NCBI RefSeq assembly: GCF_017301635.1
Contig: NZ_CP071091.1
Coordinates: forward strand, 525,001 to 589,000
Source: Myxococcus landrumus
GTDB taxonomy: Bacteria; Myxococcota; Myxococcia; Myxococcales; Myxococcaceae
Direction: 5' to 3'
Length of the DNA: 64,000 nucleotides
Within the stretch, counting starts at the first letter, position 1. Each line of letters opens with the position of its first letter. Below the pieces are notes generated by a model, which searched no databases, was not told where the DNA came from, and saw nothing but the letters and a program-made list of their open reading frames with translations. Positions 17,764-27,906 of the stretch are shown here, in pieces. Made by a program: the position numbers and the translations under genes.

Positions 17764-18900
17764 ATGACCTCGCGCCTGCGCGCCTTGCCGCTGATTGCCC
17801 TGCTCGCCTCCGCTGCGTGTGACGAGCGTCCCAATGTGACGCCGAAGGACCATGCGGAAGGTCTCTACGTCAAAGGCACCGCCGAGTACCTCCAGGGTCA
17901 CTTCGAGGCGGCGCTCGCCTCATACGAGCAGATGCGCGCGCTGGCCCCCAATGACCCGCGCCTGCCCGCCGCCCGAGGCGAGGTCTACATCTCCCTGGGC
18001 AAGCTCGCCGAGGCCTCCACCGAGTTCGAGGCCGCCCTCAAGCTGGAGCCCAAGCGCTCCACGAACTGGAGCCGCCTGGGCTTCGTCCAGGCCCAGCTTG
18101 GCAAGACGGACGAGGCCCTGGGCTCGCTGCGCAAGGCGGTGGCCCTGTATCCCAACGACTTCAACGCGCTGGAGCAGCTGGCGGAAATCCACCTGAAGAA
18201 GGGGGAGAACGACGAGGCCATCCGCCACTTCACCCTGGCCGCCGCGGCCGCGTCGGGGGAGTCGAAGTCGGAGCTCCTCCTGCGCGCGTTCGAGGTGCTC
18301 GGCAAGCAGGGCCGTCACGCGGAGCTGCTCGCGCTCGCGCAGAAGTCGGTGAACGAGGGCGTGCGCTCCTCGGGCGTGTACACCACGCTGGGAGATTCGC
18401 TGGTGCGCGCGAGCAAGCTGCGCGAGGCCGCCGCCGCGTATCAGGAGGCCGCGGGCCTGGCGCCGAGAGACCCGACGCTCTGGGAGCTGGTGGGCACCAT
18501 CCACATGCAGCTGGACAAGCCTGGGGACGCCATCGCCGCCTACAAGGAGTCTCTGCGCGTGAAGGACCGCGCCATCGTCCACGTGGCGCTGGCCCGCATC
18601 CAGCTCGCCATGAAGAGCCAGGAGGGCGCGGAGCAGGAGCTCGCCGCGGCGTTGGAGTCGGTGCAGGGCAACGATGTGCGAGAGCTGAAGGAGCTGGCCG
18701 ACCTGCTCGTCACCATGGGGCGCAAGCCGGACGCGCTGCGCATCCTGGCCAACCTGAGCGCCGAGCACGACCTGCAGAAGGACGTCGCCCTTCAGCTCGC
18801 CACGGCGAAGCTCGCCCACGAGCTGAAGGATGTGGCCCTGCGGACCGCCGCGTGTGCTCGCGCGGCCGCCGCGGACCCTGCCGTGAAGAAGTGCCCCTGA
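17764..18900 (+). CDS. TPR-repeat lipoprotein
   Basis: 378 residues. The N-terminus MTSRLRALPLIALLASAACD looks like a lipoprotein signal, although the lipobox (SAAC) has Ser instead of Leu at -3. Residues 30-330 are a chain of about nine TPR helix pairs (for example AEYLQGHFEAALASYEQMRAL, then LAEASTEFEAALKLEPKRS). Such proteins hold multi-protein complexes in the envelope. It is co-directional with the barrel protein 14 bases upstream and ends convergently with lexA. Confidence 0.82.
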   Translation: MTSRLRALPLIALLASAACDERPNVTPKDHAEGLYVKGTAEYLQGHFEAALASYEQMRALAPNDPRLPAARGEVYISLGKLAEASTEFEAALKLEPKRSTNWSRLGFVQAQLGKTDEALGSLRKAVALYPNDFNALEQLAEIHLKKGENDEAIRHFTLAAAAASGESKSELLLRAFEVLGKQGRHAELLALAQKSVNEGVRSSGVYTTLGDSLVRASKLREAAAAYQEAAGLAPRDPTLWELVGTIHMQLDKPGDAIAAYKESLRVKDRAIVHVALARIQLAMKSQEGAEQELAAALESVQGNDVRELKELADLLVTMGRKPDALRILANLSAEHDLQKDVALQLATAKLAHELKDVALRTAACARAAAADPAVKKCP

Positions 18901-18925
18901 GCCTCGCGGGCCCAAGGGCGCGACA

Positions 18926-19591
18926 CTACGCGCGCCCGCCCTGCATCTTGCGGTACACGCCCACCACGAGACCCAGAATCATCGTCGAGCGGAACTCCGT
19001 CCGGCTCACGTAGATGGGCTGCATGGTGGCGTTGGCCGGCTGGAAGCGGATGCGGTCGCCTTCCGGGTAGTAGCGCTTCACCGTGGCCTCGTCCTCGATG
19101 AGCGCCACCACGATGTCGCCCGGCTGGGCTGCCGGCGTCTTCTTCACGAAGAGGTAGTCGCCGTCGTGGATGCCGTCGTCAATCATCGACTGGCCCTTCA
19201 CCCGCAGGGCGAAGACCTCCCGGCCGTTGACGCCTCCCAGGAGGAAGCTGTCAATCTTGACCGAGTCCTCCATGTGCTCCTGGGCGAGCAGGGGGGCACC
19301 GGCCGCGACCTTGCCCAGCAGGGGGACCTCAATCATCCCCGCATCCCGCTTGGCCCCCAGCCCCAGCAGCAGCCGGGCTCGCTTGGTGGGCACCAGCGAG
19401 CGGCTCTGCTGCTCGCCGCGGTTCAGGTAGCCCTTTCGCTCCAGCGCCTTGAGGTGGTCGTTCACCCCGTTGGTGGAGCGGATGTCCATGTGCTCGCCAA
19501 TCTCCCGAATCGTCGGCGGGAAACCGCGCGTCTCGGTCTCCTTGACGATGAAGCTGAGAATCTCGCGCTGGCGGTCCGTCAGCTCTTCCAT
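18926..19591 (-). CDS. lexA: LexA SOS repressor
   Basis: 221 residues. LexA represses DNA-damage genes and cleaves itself when RecA is activated. Residues 1-70 are the winged HTH ([30 protein letters not shown]). The cleavage site is A97-G98 in KVAAGAP, the catalytic Ser is S135 in KGQSM and the general base is K172 in ATVKRYY, with the normal 37-residue spacing between Ser and Lys. The start at 19591 is set by the conserved MEELTDRQ; the frame is open for 40 more codons. A LexA box lies 74 bases upstream, which indicates autoregulation. Confidence 0.97.
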   Translation of the reverse strand: MEELTDRQREILSFIVKETETRGFPPTIREIGEHMDIRSTNGVNDHLKALERKGYLNRGEQQSRSLVPTKRARLLLGLGAKRDAGMIEVPLLGKVAAGAPLLAQEHMEDSVKIDSFLLGGVNGREVFALRVKGQSMIDDGIHDGDYLFVKKTPAAQPGDIVVALIEDEATVKRYYPEGDRIRFQPANATMQPIYVSRTEFRSTMILGLVVGVYRKMQGGRA

Positions 19592-19664
19592 GCGCTCCCT
19601 CGCTCGGCCGGCCTGATTCCCTTGGGACAGTTCCCCAGGCAACAGGCTTTCAGTGTCCACTTTC

Positions 19665-19681
19665 CCTGAACATACGTGTAG
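19665..19681 (-). promoter_or_regulatory. LexA box upstream of lexA
   Basis: On the minus strand the site reads CTACACGTATGTTCAGG. It matches 16 of 17 positions of the M. xanthus LexA consensus CTRHAMRYBYGTTCAGS as I recall it. It lies 74 bases before the lexA start and 40 before the divergent kinase. A weaker half-match on the plus strand (GTTCAGTG at 19691) lies beside it. Confidence 0.75.
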
Positions 19682-19720
19682 AGTCAATCCGTTCAGTGTC
19701 CCACTGCGCACCCTGAGTGC

Positions 19721-22700
19721 GTGTCGAACTTTTCGGCATTCTCAGTTCTTGAGGGCAGTAGACGATCTCGACGTACAATTCCGCCTGCTTTGTCCGAGCT
19801 CCGCCACACGCTGCTCTTCGTCGACGACGAGGCCGACGTCCTGGACATCCTGTCGCGGATGTTTCAGCGCCGGTATCGCGTCCTCACGGCCCTGAGTGGG
19901 CAGGCCGCATTGGAAGTCCTACGTCGCGAGCAGGTCGATGTGCTCGTCACGGACCAGCGGATGCCGGAGATGACAGGCATCGAGCTGGCGGCGACCGCAC
20001 GTGCCGAGGGCTTCGATGTCACCACGCTGTTGTTGACGGGGTTCACGGACCCCGACGACCTCATCGCGGCCATCAACCAGGGGCAGGTGTACCGGTACAT
20101 CACCAAGCCCTGGGACGTGAACGACCTGCTCATCACCGTGAAGAACGCGGTGGAGTACACGCAGTTGCGGCGGGACAAGGAGCGGCTCATCCGCCAGCTC
20201 CATCAGCGCGTGGAAGCGCTGTTCGTGCTGTACGAGGTGAGCCGGGCCAGCGCGAACGACCCGGCCAGCTACGACAACATCATCGACCGCGTGCTCATCG
20301 CCGTGGCGCGGGTGCTGCCGTACGACTGCGGCGCGGCGCTCATTGCCCCGGATGAATCTCGCAGCGCGACGCTGCGGCTTCGCTGCCATGGCACCGTGGG
20401 CGAGCAGGCGCTGCTCGGCGTGAAGGAGTCGATGCTTGGCGCGTACCGCAAGAGCAGCGGGCTGTTGTTGCCCGAGGACCGGGTCATCACCCGCGTGGCG
20501 GGGACGACGACCCAGGACGCGGCGGCGCCCGCGGTGTACCCCAGCCAGCTCACGGTGAACCTGGTGGCCGGAGGCCGCCCGGTGGGCATGTTGTCGCTGT
20601 TCAGTCAGCGCGCGGACGCCTTCACCGAGGACGACGGCGTGCTGCTGGACGTGCTCGCCAACCAGACGGCGGACGCCATCCAGTCCCTGCGCTCGGCGGA
20701 GGAGGAAGCCCGCCACCGCATGGAGCGGATGGTGGAGTCCATGGCCGATGGCGTGGTGCTCACCGACGAGAAGAACGACATCGTGGTGATGAACCCCGCG
20801 GCGCGGCGGCTGCTGCGCGTGGGCGATGACCCGACGGAGCACACCAGCCGGATGATGGAGGAGCGGCTGGGCTTCCAGCCCTTCCACCTGGTGCGCGGCT
20901 GGGAGTACAGCGGCACGCAGGTGCTGCGCGAGGAGGTGAAGCTCTTCGACCGCCACGTGCAGACGACCACCACGCCCGTGAGCGACGCGCGCGGGACGCT
21001 GCGAGGCGTGTGCGTGGTGCTGCGAGACATCACGGACCAGAAGCGCCTGGAGGAGCGCAAGGACGAGTTCGTCTCCATGGTGAGCCACGAGCTGCGCACG
21101 CCGCTCACGTCCATCTCCGGCGCGCTGGACCTGGTGCTCAACTTCATGGCGGGCGACATCAACGAGCGGCAGCGCCGCTACCTGTCGCTCGCGCGGGACT
21201 CGACGGAGAAGCTCAACACCATCGTCGACGACCTGCTGGATTTGTCGAAGTTCGCCAAGGGCCGCCTGCGGATGAACTTCGAGGTGGCCTACCTGGACGA
21301 GCTCGTCCAGCGGGTGGTGGAGAAGTACGGCCCGGCCTTCGGCGAGAAGCGTGTGCTGGTGACGCCCAAGCTGCCGCGCCATCCGCTGCGTGTCCTCGCG
21401 GACCCGAACCGGCTCAACCAGGTCCTCAACAACCTGCTCAACAACGCGGTGAAGTTCACTCCGGAGGGCGGCGAGGTGCGCGTGGAGCTGCACGCCACGT
21501 CCAGCCTCCCCGGCTACGTGGTGCTCTCCTGCTGGAACAGCGGAGACCCCATCGCCGAGGACAGCCTGGAGCGCATCTTCGACCGCTTCGAGCAGGCGCG
21601 CACCAAGGCCAACCGCACCGTGCGCGGCACCGGTCTGGGCCTGGCCATCTGCCGCAACATCGTGGAGTCCCACGGGGGCCGCATCTGGTGTGAGCCGTGC
21701 GCGGATGGCGTGCGCTTCATGGCGGTGCTCCCCACCGAGCCGCCGCCGGAGCTTCGGCAGACGGAGGACTCGGCGGAAGTCCCGGGTCCTCGCCGGCGCG
21801 AGAGTCGCGGCCGGGTGCTGGTCATCGAGGGCGAGCCCGAGGTGGGCTACATCGCCAAGGCGCTGATGTCCGCGCGGGGCTACGAAGTGCGGCTGGCCTT
21901 CAACGCCGAGGAGGGCCTGGCGAGCGCCCGCAAGCACCACCCCGACATGGTGCTGGTGTCCGTGCGCTTGCCGGACGTGGATGGCCTGCGCCTGGCGGAG
22001 ATTCTCCGGCATGACCCGGAGACGCGCCGCGCGCCGCTGTTGTTGACGTCCGCCTTCGACGAGCGTCAGCGCGCCTTCCGCGCCGGCGCGGATGCGTTCC
22101 TGGTGCGGCCGCTGACGCCGGACAAGCTCCTGGCGACGGTGGACTCGCTGGTGCGCGGCCGCTCCGGTCCGGCCCATGGGCGGGTGCTGGTGGTGGACGA
22201 CGACCAGAAGATCGCCATCATCTGCCGCGAGGTGCTGGAGAACATCGGCTTCGACGTGATGGTCGCGGGCTCGCTGGATGAGGGGCGCCGCTCCCTGCGC
22301 GAGCGCCGGCCGGACGTCATCCTGCTCGACGTGACGCTGCCGGACGGCGACGGCTTCCTCTTCCTGGAGGAGATCAAGGCGGAGCGGGCCAGCGGCCACA
22401 TCTCCGTCATCTTCATCTCCGCTCGCGCCGAGACGTCCTCGAAGGTGCGCGCCCTCAAGCTCGGCGGCGACGACTACCTCACCAAGCCCTTCGACGCGCT
22501 GGAGCTGGGCGCCCGGGTGGAGAGCGTGCTGCGGCGCAAGGAACAGGAGCTGTCGGCGTCGCCCACGACGCAGCTTCCGGGCTCCACCGCCATCGAGCGC
22601 GAGGTGCAGCGGCGGCTGGTGGCGCGGCGGCCCTTCGCGTTCTGCTACCTGGACCTGGACAACCTCAAGGCCTACAACGACTACTACGGCTTCGCGAAGG

Positions 22701-23116
22701 CGGACGGCGTCGTGCGTCAGACCGGTGACCTGATGCGTGAAATCTTCGCGCAGGAAGGGGTGCCCGGGGACTTCCTGGGCCATGTGGCCGGGGACGACTT
22801 CGTCTTCATCGCCGCGCCGGAGTCGGTGGACCGCGTCTGCCAGACGGCCATCGAGACCTTCGACCGCATCATCCCGCTCTACTACGACCGGCAGGACCGG
22901 GAGCGAGGCCACATCGAGGCCGAGGACCGCTTCGGGGAGCGCCGCCGCTTCCCCATCATGAGCGTGTCCATTGTCGCGGTGATGACCGACGGCACCCAGG
23001 ACCACGCGGAGCTGGCACGTCGTGCGGCGGACATGAAGAAGCGGGCCAAGGCGATTCAGGGCTCCGTCTACCTGCGCAGCGACCGGGAGCAGGTGGTACG
23101 CTCCGTCGCCGGGTGA
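19721..23116 (+). CDS. Hybrid histidine kinase REC-GAF-PAS-HisKA-HATPase-REC-REC-GGDEF-like
   Basis: 1131 residues from GTG, with no membrane segment. Domains: intact receiver (about 28-145, [12 protein letters not shown]), GAF (165-325), PAS (335-430), dimerisation domain with His about 456 (VSHELRTPL), ATPase (555-690, [18 protein letters not shown]), two receivers and a GGDEF-like domain (965-1125). The first C-terminal receiver is degenerate: Ser replaces the phospho-Asp (VLVSVRLPD), the acidic pair reads EGE and Arg replaces the conserved Lys. The second is intact ([19 protein letters not shown]). The GGDEF motif reads AGDDF, so cyclase activity is unlikely. The gene diverges from lexA. 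Its stop overlaps the next kinase by 4 bases (GTGA), indicating translational coupling. A later start near [11 protein letters not shown] is possible. Confidence 0.9.
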   Translation: MSNFSAFSVLEGSRRSRRTIPPALSELRHTLLFVDDEADVLDILSRMFQRRYRVLTALSGQAALEVLRREQVDVLVTDQRMPEMTGIELAATARAEGFDVTTLLLTGFTDPDDLIAAINQGQVYRYITKPWDVNDLLITVKNAVEYTQLRRDKERLIRQLHQRVEALFVLYEVSRASANDPASYDNIIDRVLIAVARVLPYDCGAALIAPDESRSATLRLRCHGTVGEQALLGVKESMLGAYRKSSGLLLPEDRVITRVAGTTTQDAAAPAVYPSQLTVNLVAGGRPVGMLSLFSQRADAFTEDDGVLLDVLANQTADAIQSLRSAEEEARHRMERMVESMADGVVLTDEKNDIVVMNPAARRLLRVGDDPTEHTSRMMEERLGFQPFHLVRGWEYSGTQVLREEVKLFDRHVQTTTTPVSDARGTLRGVCVVLRDITDQKRLEERKDEFVSMVSHELRTPLTSISGALDLVLNFMAGDINERQRRYLSLARDSTEKLNTIVDDLLDLSKFAKGRLRMNFEVAYLDELVQRVVEKYGPAFGEKRVLVTPKLPRHPLRVLADPNRLNQVLNNLLNNAVKFTPEGGEVRVELHATSSLPGYVVLSCWNSGDPIAEDSLERIFDRFEQARTKANRTVRGTGLGLAICRNIVESHGGRIWCEPCADGVRFMAVLPTEPPPELRQTEDSAEVPGPRRRESRGRVLVIEGEPEVGYIAKALMSARGYEVRLAFNAEEGLASARKHHPDMVLVSVRLPDVDGLRLAEILRHDPETRRAPLLLTSAFDERQRAFRAGADAFLVRPLTPDKLLATVDSLVRGRSGPAHGRVLVVDDDQKIAIICREVLENIGFDVMVAGSLDEGRRSLRERRPDVILLDVTLPDGDGFLFLEEIKAERASGHISVIFISARAETSSKVRALKLGGDDYLTKPFDALELGARVESVLRRKEQELSASPTTQLPGSTAIEREVQRRLVARRPFAFCYLDLDNLKAYNDYYGFAKADGVVRQTGDLMREIFAQEGVPGDFLGHVAGDDFVFIAAPESVDRVCQTAIETFDRIIPLYYDRQDRERGHIEAEDRFGERRRFPIMSVSIVAVMTDGTQDHAELARRAADMKKRAKAIQGSVYLRSDREQVVRSVAG

Positions 23117-24960
23117 GGCTCTACCAGCAACTGGTCTTGTTCATGCTCGCGGCGACGGTGCTGCCGCTCGCCGCGGTTGGCTTCCTGCTCCTCTCGAGCG
23201 CGGAGGCGGAGCTCGCCGCGCGCATCGACGCCGAGCAGCGGACCCAGGCGTCCGCCACCGCGGAGGCCGTGGGCGCCTCGCTCATGGAGGTCGTGGACGC
23301 CCTGGCGCGCTCGGCGGAGCTCATCAACTGGCAGGCCGCCACGGAGGCGGAGACGGTGGGAGGGCTGCGCCTGCTGTATGGCCAGTCCCCGGCTGTCAGC
23401 GCGGTGCTGAAGCTGGACTCGCAGGGGCAGCCCGTGGGCGCCCCCGTGTTCCGCGCGCAGGGCTTGGAGGGCCACCCGGGCTTCCAGGCGGACGGTGTGG
23501 CGCGGATGTTGAGCTCGGTGCCCGTGCAGCAGCTTCGCGCGGGCGGCAAGGGACAAGCGGCGCTGGGGAGTGCGTATGTCCTCGGGGAGAGCGGCCGCGC
23601 GGCGGTGACGGTGGCCGTGAAGCTGGCGGAGGGCGAGGACGCGCCCTTCGCCCTGGCCGAAATCGTCTTCGCGCCGCTCGAGGCCGCCCTGCGTCGCCGC
23701 CCTCCTGGTGCGCTGGGACGGGTGGACCTGGTGGACGAGGAGCGGCGCATCCTGGCCAGCTCGGAGCCGGAGCGGCGGATGACGACGCTGGCCCCGGAGT
23801 TGGTCGCGCACCTGCTGGCCCCCGTCGCCATGGAGCCGGACTCGGTGCGCAGCTTCCGCGTGGAGGGGCCTCCCCGCCGGGTGAGCGTGGCGCGTGTCAC
23901 TCGCGGGCTTCGCTTCGACGTGGTGGTGGAAGTGGATGAGGCCTCGGCCCTGGCGCCGGTGCGGGCCATGCGGCGGACGGTGCTCGCCTCCATCGGCGCG
24001 GCCTTCGTGGTGCTGCTCGGCTTTGGCGCGCTCTTCACCCGACGCTTGAACCAGCGGCTGTCGGAAGTCGTCCAAGGCGCGGAGGCGTACGGGCGCGGGG
24101 AGCTGGACCGGCGCGTCGCGGTGCGCGGACAGGACGAGCTGAGCGAGCTGGCCACCACCTTCAACCGCATGGGCGAGGAGCTGGAGGCGGCCCGCGCGCG
24201 GATGCTGAGCTGGAACGACGACCTGCGCGTGCGCGTGGACGAGGCCACCCAGGAGCTGCGCAGCGCCCAGGCCCAGCTCCTCGAGGCGCAGAAGCTGGCG
24301 GCGGTGGGGCAGCTCGGCGCGGGCGTGGCGCACGAAATCAACAACCCCCTGGCAGGCATCCTCGGCAACGTGCAGTTGCTCATGCTCGACCGCGGCCCGG
24401 CGGACCCGGACTTGACGACGCTGCGCAAAATCGAGCAGAGCGCCAAGCGCTGCAAGGAAATCACCCAGAACCTCCTGCGCTTCTCCCAGCAGCGCGAGCG
24501 CGCGGACCTGCGCCCGGTGGACCTCAACGCCGTGGTGCGCGACGCGCTCAGCCTGACGGAGCACCAGGTCCTCAGTGACGGAGTAACTCTTGTCACTCAG
24601 TTGGCTCCGGGCCTGAGCCGTGTGCGGGCGGACCCGGGGCACCTGTCCCAGGTCGTGCTGGCCCTGTTGTCGAATGCGCGGACGGCGATGCTGAAGGCCC
24701 CCATCCGGCGGCTCACGCTGCGCACGGGACAGCGGGATGGCAGCACCTTCCTGGAGGTGGAAGACACCGGGAAGGGCATCTCTCCCGACATCCGCCCCCG
24801 CATCTTCGAGCCCTTCTTCACGACGAAGGACGTGTGGTCCAACGTGGGGTTGGGGTTGAGCGTGTCCTGGCGAGTCGTGACGGAGGCGGGAGGGACGCTG
24901 ACGGTCCGCTCGGAGGTGGGGCAGGGGGCCTGCTTCACCGTGGAGTTGCCGAGAGCCTGA
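23113..24960 (+). CDS. Membrane-bound sensor histidine kinase with HAMP domain
   Basis: 615 residues from GTG. Membrane helices are at 6-28 and about 290-312 and enclose a periplasmic sensor of about 260 residues with no fold I recognise. A HAMP domain follows (about 313-365, GRGELDRRVAVRGQDELSEL), a coiled coil, a dimerisation domain with His about 407 (GVAHEINNPLAGIL) and an ATPase domain (ISPDIRPRIFEPFFTTK, GLGLSVS). The N-box is unusual: ALLSNARTAM. The gene overlaps the preceding hybrid kinase by 4 bases, so both are made together, and the first may receive phosphate from or integrate with this membrane sensor. The FecR-like gene follows after 35 bases. Confidence 0.92.
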   Translation: MRLYQQLVLFMLAATVLPLAAVGFLLLSSAEAELAARIDAEQRTQASATAEAVGASLMEVVDALARSAELINWQAATEAETVGGLRLLYGQSPAVSAVLKLDSQGQPVGAPVFRAQGLEGHPGFQADGVARMLSSVPVQQLRAGGKGQAALGSAYVLGESGRAAVTVAVKLAEGEDAPFALAEIVFAPLEAALRRRPPGALGRVDLVDEERRILASSEPERRMTTLAPELVAHLLAPVAMEPDSVRSFRVEGPPRRVSVARVTRGLRFDVVVEVDEASALAPVRAMRRTVLASIGAAFVVLLGFGALFTRRLNQRLSEVVQGAEAYGRGELDRRVAVRGQDELSELATTFNRMGEELEAARARMLSWNDDLRVRVDEATQELRSAQAQLLEAQKLAAVGQLGAGVAHEINNPLAGILGNVQLLMLDRGPADPDLTTLRKIEQSAKRCKEITQNLLRFSQQRERADLRPVDLNAVVRDALSLTEHQVLSDGVTLVTQLAPGLSRVRADPGHLSQVVLALLSNARTAMLKAPIRRLTLRTGQRDGSTFLEVEDTGKGISPDIRPRIFEPFFTTKDVWSNVGLGLSVSWRVVTEAGGTLTVRSEVGQGACFTVELPRA

Positions 24961-24995
24961 GGTTCCCACTCGGGCTGTGATAGCTAGGAAGTCGC

Positions 24996-25964
24996 ATGGC
25001 CGAGCCCCGCCCCACCCGGCGCCAGACGCCCTTCTACGTCGGCCTCGTGCTGATTCTCGCGGCCTTGCCGCTGGGCTGGTTTCTCTTCCTCCACCATCCA
25101 CCTCCGCCGCCGCCTCCTCCCGCGCCGCCCGTGGCGCCCGTGAGTCCTCCGGAGGAGGAGAAGGCCCTGGAGCTGGAGCTCACCGAGGTGACGGGCACCG
25201 TCGAGGTGAAGGAAGGCGACGGCTCCTGGCGCAAGGCCTCCGTCGGCATGTCGCTGCGGCGCAATGACAAGGTGCGCACGGACGACGGCTCGTACGCGGT
25301 GCTCATCGGCGGCGAGGTGGTGGAGTTCCGCATGGACCCCGGCACCGAGGTGTCCGTCGAGGACCTGAAGCCGACCATCTCGAGCGTGCGGCTCGCCAAC
25401 GGTATGGCCACCGCCATCGTGCGCTCCGGCAAGCGCCACACCTTCGAGGTGAAGGCCGCGAAGAGCGACGCGGTGGCGAAGCTGCAAGAAGCTGGTGCCT
25501 TCACCATGACGAGCAACGGCGAGGGCACCGTGGCGGTGGGCACGCGCGAGGGCGAAGTGACATTGGTGGGGCAGGGCAAGGTCGTCATCGTCCGCGCCGG
25601 CCAGCAGTCCGTGATTCGCCCGGGCCAGGCCCCGTCGGATCCATCCCCGGTCCCCACCAGCCTGCTGCTGAAGGTGGACTGGCCCTCGGAGCGCACCCGT
25701 CGCGAGAAGGACCTGATTGTTCGCGGGCAGACATCTCCTGGCAGCCGGGTGCAGGTGAACGACGTGCGTGTCACCGCCGACGCGGACGGGCGCTTCGAGC
25801 GCAAGGTGAAGCTCAAGGAAGGCTCCAACACCATCGATGTCCGCGCGGTGGGTGTCGGGCGCGTCGAGCAACGCGACAAGGCGGAGCTCATCGTCGACAC
25901 GCGGCCCCCTTCGCTGAAGACGGACCCGGACATCTGGAATCAGGCCAGCGACGGCGCGCATTGA
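24996..25964 (+). CDS. FecR-domain membrane-anchored protein
   Basis: 322 residues. One N-terminal membrane segment (YVGLVLILAALPLGWFLFL) is followed by a run of prolines, then a FecR-type beta domain at about 60-205 (VTGTVEVKEGDGSWRKASVGM, RRNDKVRTDDGSYAVL). The C-terminal part (225-320) is an Ig-like/glucodextranase-B type domain (LIVRGQTSPGSRVQVNDVRV). FecR domains occur in anti-sigma regulators and in envelope structural proteins; the latter fits here because no sigma factor gene is adjacent. It opens the run of envelope genes that extends to 36539. A 246-base gap separates it from the next gene. Confidence 0.82.
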   Translation: MAEPRPTRRQTPFYVGLVLILAALPLGWFLFLHHPPPPPPPPAPPVAPVSPPEEEKALELELTEVTGTVEVKEGDGSWRKASVGMSLRRNDKVRTDDGSYAVLIGGEVVEFRMDPGTEVSVEDLKPTISSVRLANGMATAIVRSGKRHTFEVKAAKSDAVAKLQEAGAFTMTSNGEGTVAVGTREGEVTLVGQGKVVIVRAGQQSVIRPGQAPSDPSPVPTSLLLKVDWPSERTRREKDLIVRGQTSPGSRVQVNDVRVTADADGRFERKVKLKEGSNTIDVRAVGVGRVEQRDKAELIVDTRPPSLKTDPDIWNQASDGAH

Positions 25965-26210
25965 GCGGCGAGCATGCGGGCAAGCGGCTTGACCCCTGAG
26001 GGAGGGGCTTCCTAGACTTCGTTCCCACAGTTGTTCCTGTTCAAGGGCAATCCAGGGCGAAAGCTCTGGTGCGCAAAGCCGCGGGGCCTGAAGTCCGGCC
26101 GGCCGTGGTTGCCGTGGGAAGCACGCTCCGGGGTGGATTCCGGGCCCACTGCGCCTTGTGCGGGCCATGGGTCTGTCGTTGTGGAGTCCCCCCTCGGAAG
26201 GTGGTTGCCG

Positions 26211-27893
26211 ATGCCACGTGCTCTCGCCCTTGTGACGTGTCTGCTTCCCGCACTGTCCGGCGCGGCTCCCGAAGTCGGTGAGCTCTCGGGAATCTCCAAG
26301 CTGGTGAATGGTGGACCAGGAGACCAGACGGACCCGCACGTGAGCGGGGCCCTGGTGGCCTACACGAGCGAGTCCGGAGGCCAGAGTGAGATTCGCTACC
26401 ACGACCTGGTGGCGGGAACGGACCAGGCCATCCCCAACGACGGCGCGTTCGACTTCGTGTCCGACGTCAGCGGGAAGACGGTGGTGTTCACCCGCGTGAG
26501 CACCTCCAGCGCCATCTACACGTACGACGTGGGCGCGGGGCAGCCCCCCGTGGAGCTGGCGCCGCAGGAGGGCAGCAGCCGCAGGTCGGCGGTGGTGGGC
26601 GGCCGCACCGTGGCCTGGCAGGACTTCGGCTACACCGGCAGCACGCTGGAGCCGGAGATCGCCATCTATGACCTGGACAAGGCCACGCTCACCCGGCTCA
26701 CGAATGACCGGATGCTGGACCGCACTCCCTCGGTGGCTCCCGACGGCAAGACGGTGGTCTGGGTCAAGTGCGATGCGCAGGGACAGGCGTGTGACGTCTG
26801 GCAGGCGCGCTGGAGCGGCTCGGGTTTCTACTCGCAGGCGCTCACGGGTAGCGAGGGTGAGGAGTCCCAGCCGGACACCAATGGGGACCTCGTCGTCTAC
26901 GCCAGCACGCGCATGGCGGAGGGCGTGTCGGACCGGGACATCTACTGGAAGTCCGTCAACGGCGGCACCGAGCAGCGCCTGGCCCTGCCGGGGCCCGATG
27001 CGAATCCCAGCATCAGCGGCTCGTTGATCGCCTTCGAGCGCAAGGACCCGGCCAAGGGCGACTTCGATATCGCGCTCTACAACCTGGACACCCAGACGCT
27101 CTACCGTCTCACCGACGCGCCGGGCGACGAGAGCCTCAACGACTTGAGCGTGAGCGAGGACGGCACCGTGCGCGTGGTGTGGACCGCGCGGGAGAACGGC
27201 GACTACAACGTGCACGCCTTCACCTTCAAGCTGCCAGGCGGGAACCCATGCGTGGACGCGGCGGCGGTGGATGGCGCGGCGGCCCCTACTCCGGAGTCCG
27301 TGTGCTTGCAGCCCGGCAAGACGCCGCTGCTGGCGGCGCTGGAGGTGGCTCGCACCACGGGGCAGCCCAACGCCGTGTCCCTGGGCTTCTACGGCAAGGG
27401 GGCCGGTGTGTTGTGTGTCGACAATGGCTACAGCGGCGAGCGCGCCACGTCGGGTTGGGTCTGGCTGGATGGCGCTGAAATCGTCGACCCGTCCAGCTTC
27501 AAGCCCACGGTGTCGCTCGTGGCTCGGAACGTCACCCTGAAGGGAAACACCTGGCTGGCGTCGCTCATCTCAGGAAAAGCAGGAAGCTCGTTCCGCATTC
27601 GTGTCTACGGCAACGCGTCGCAGTGCGGCGCGTTGGAGGCGGCACCTCCGTCCGAAGAGGGCGCCCAGCGCATCCCTGGCCAGCACGTGGCGCCTATGTC
27701 CCTGGATTTCGGTGGGGTGTCATCCGTGACCTTTGTGCCCGAGGAGTCGGAGCGGGGCGTGGGCTGTAGCACGGGCGGGAGCTCGCTGGCGGCGGCGGGG
27801 CTGGCGCTGGTGGCGCTGTGGCTGATGCGTCCTCGGCGTGAGTTCGTGGTGGTGAGGCGGAACAAACTTCGGCGGAGCGGAAGGGCCCTGTAG
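26211..27893 (+). CDS. Secreted beta-propeller protein with MYXO-CTERM-like tail
   Basis: 560 residues. The signal peptide is MPRALALVTCLLPALSGAA; an open frame to 26031 exists but lacks a signal, so 26211 is chosen. Residues 35-340 hold about six propeller blades of the TolB/PD40 type (LVAYTSESGGQSEIRYHDL, AIYDLDKATLTRLTNDRM, IALYNLDTQTLYRLTD). A second region (360-500) has several Cys. The end (GCSTGGSSLAAAGLALVALWLMRPRR) is a Cys-containing motif, a hydrophobic helix and Arg, the MYXO-CTERM pattern that anchors or sorts proteins to the myxobacterial surface. The next gene starts 13 bases after the stop. Confidence 0.8.
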   Translation: MPRALALVTCLLPALSGAAPEVGELSGISKLVNGGPGDQTDPHVSGALVAYTSESGGQSEIRYHDLVAGTDQAIPNDGAFDFVSDVSGKTVVFTRVSTSSAIYTYDVGAGQPPVELAPQEGSSRRSAVVGGRTVAWQDFGYTGSTLEPEIAIYDLDKATLTRLTNDRMLDRTPSVAPDGKTVVWVKCDAQGQACDVWQARWSGSGFYSQALTGSEGEESQPDTNGDLVVYASTRMAEGVSDRDIYWKSVNGGTEQRLALPGPDANPSISGSLIAFERKDPAKGDFDIALYNLDTQTLYRLTDAPGDESLNDLSVSEDGTVRVVWTARENGDYNVHAFTFKLPGGNPCVDAAAVDGAAAPTPESVCLQPGKTPLLAALEVARTTGQPNAVSLGFYGKGAGVLCVDNGYSGERATSGWVWLDGAEIVDPSSFKPTVSLVARNVTLKGNTWLASLISGKAGSSFRIRVYGNASQCGALEAAPPSEEGAQRIPGQHVAPMSLDFGGVSSVTFVPEESERGVGCSTGGSSLAAAGLALVALWLMRPRREFVVVRRNKLRRSGRAL

Positions 27894-27906
27894 ACTCCGC
27901 GCCGTC

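Noticed and set aside
19919-23005. Minus-strand frame of 1028 residues antisense to the hybrid kinase
   Set aside because: His/Arg/Val/Gln-rich composition typical of antisense frames; the kinase domains on the other strand are clear.
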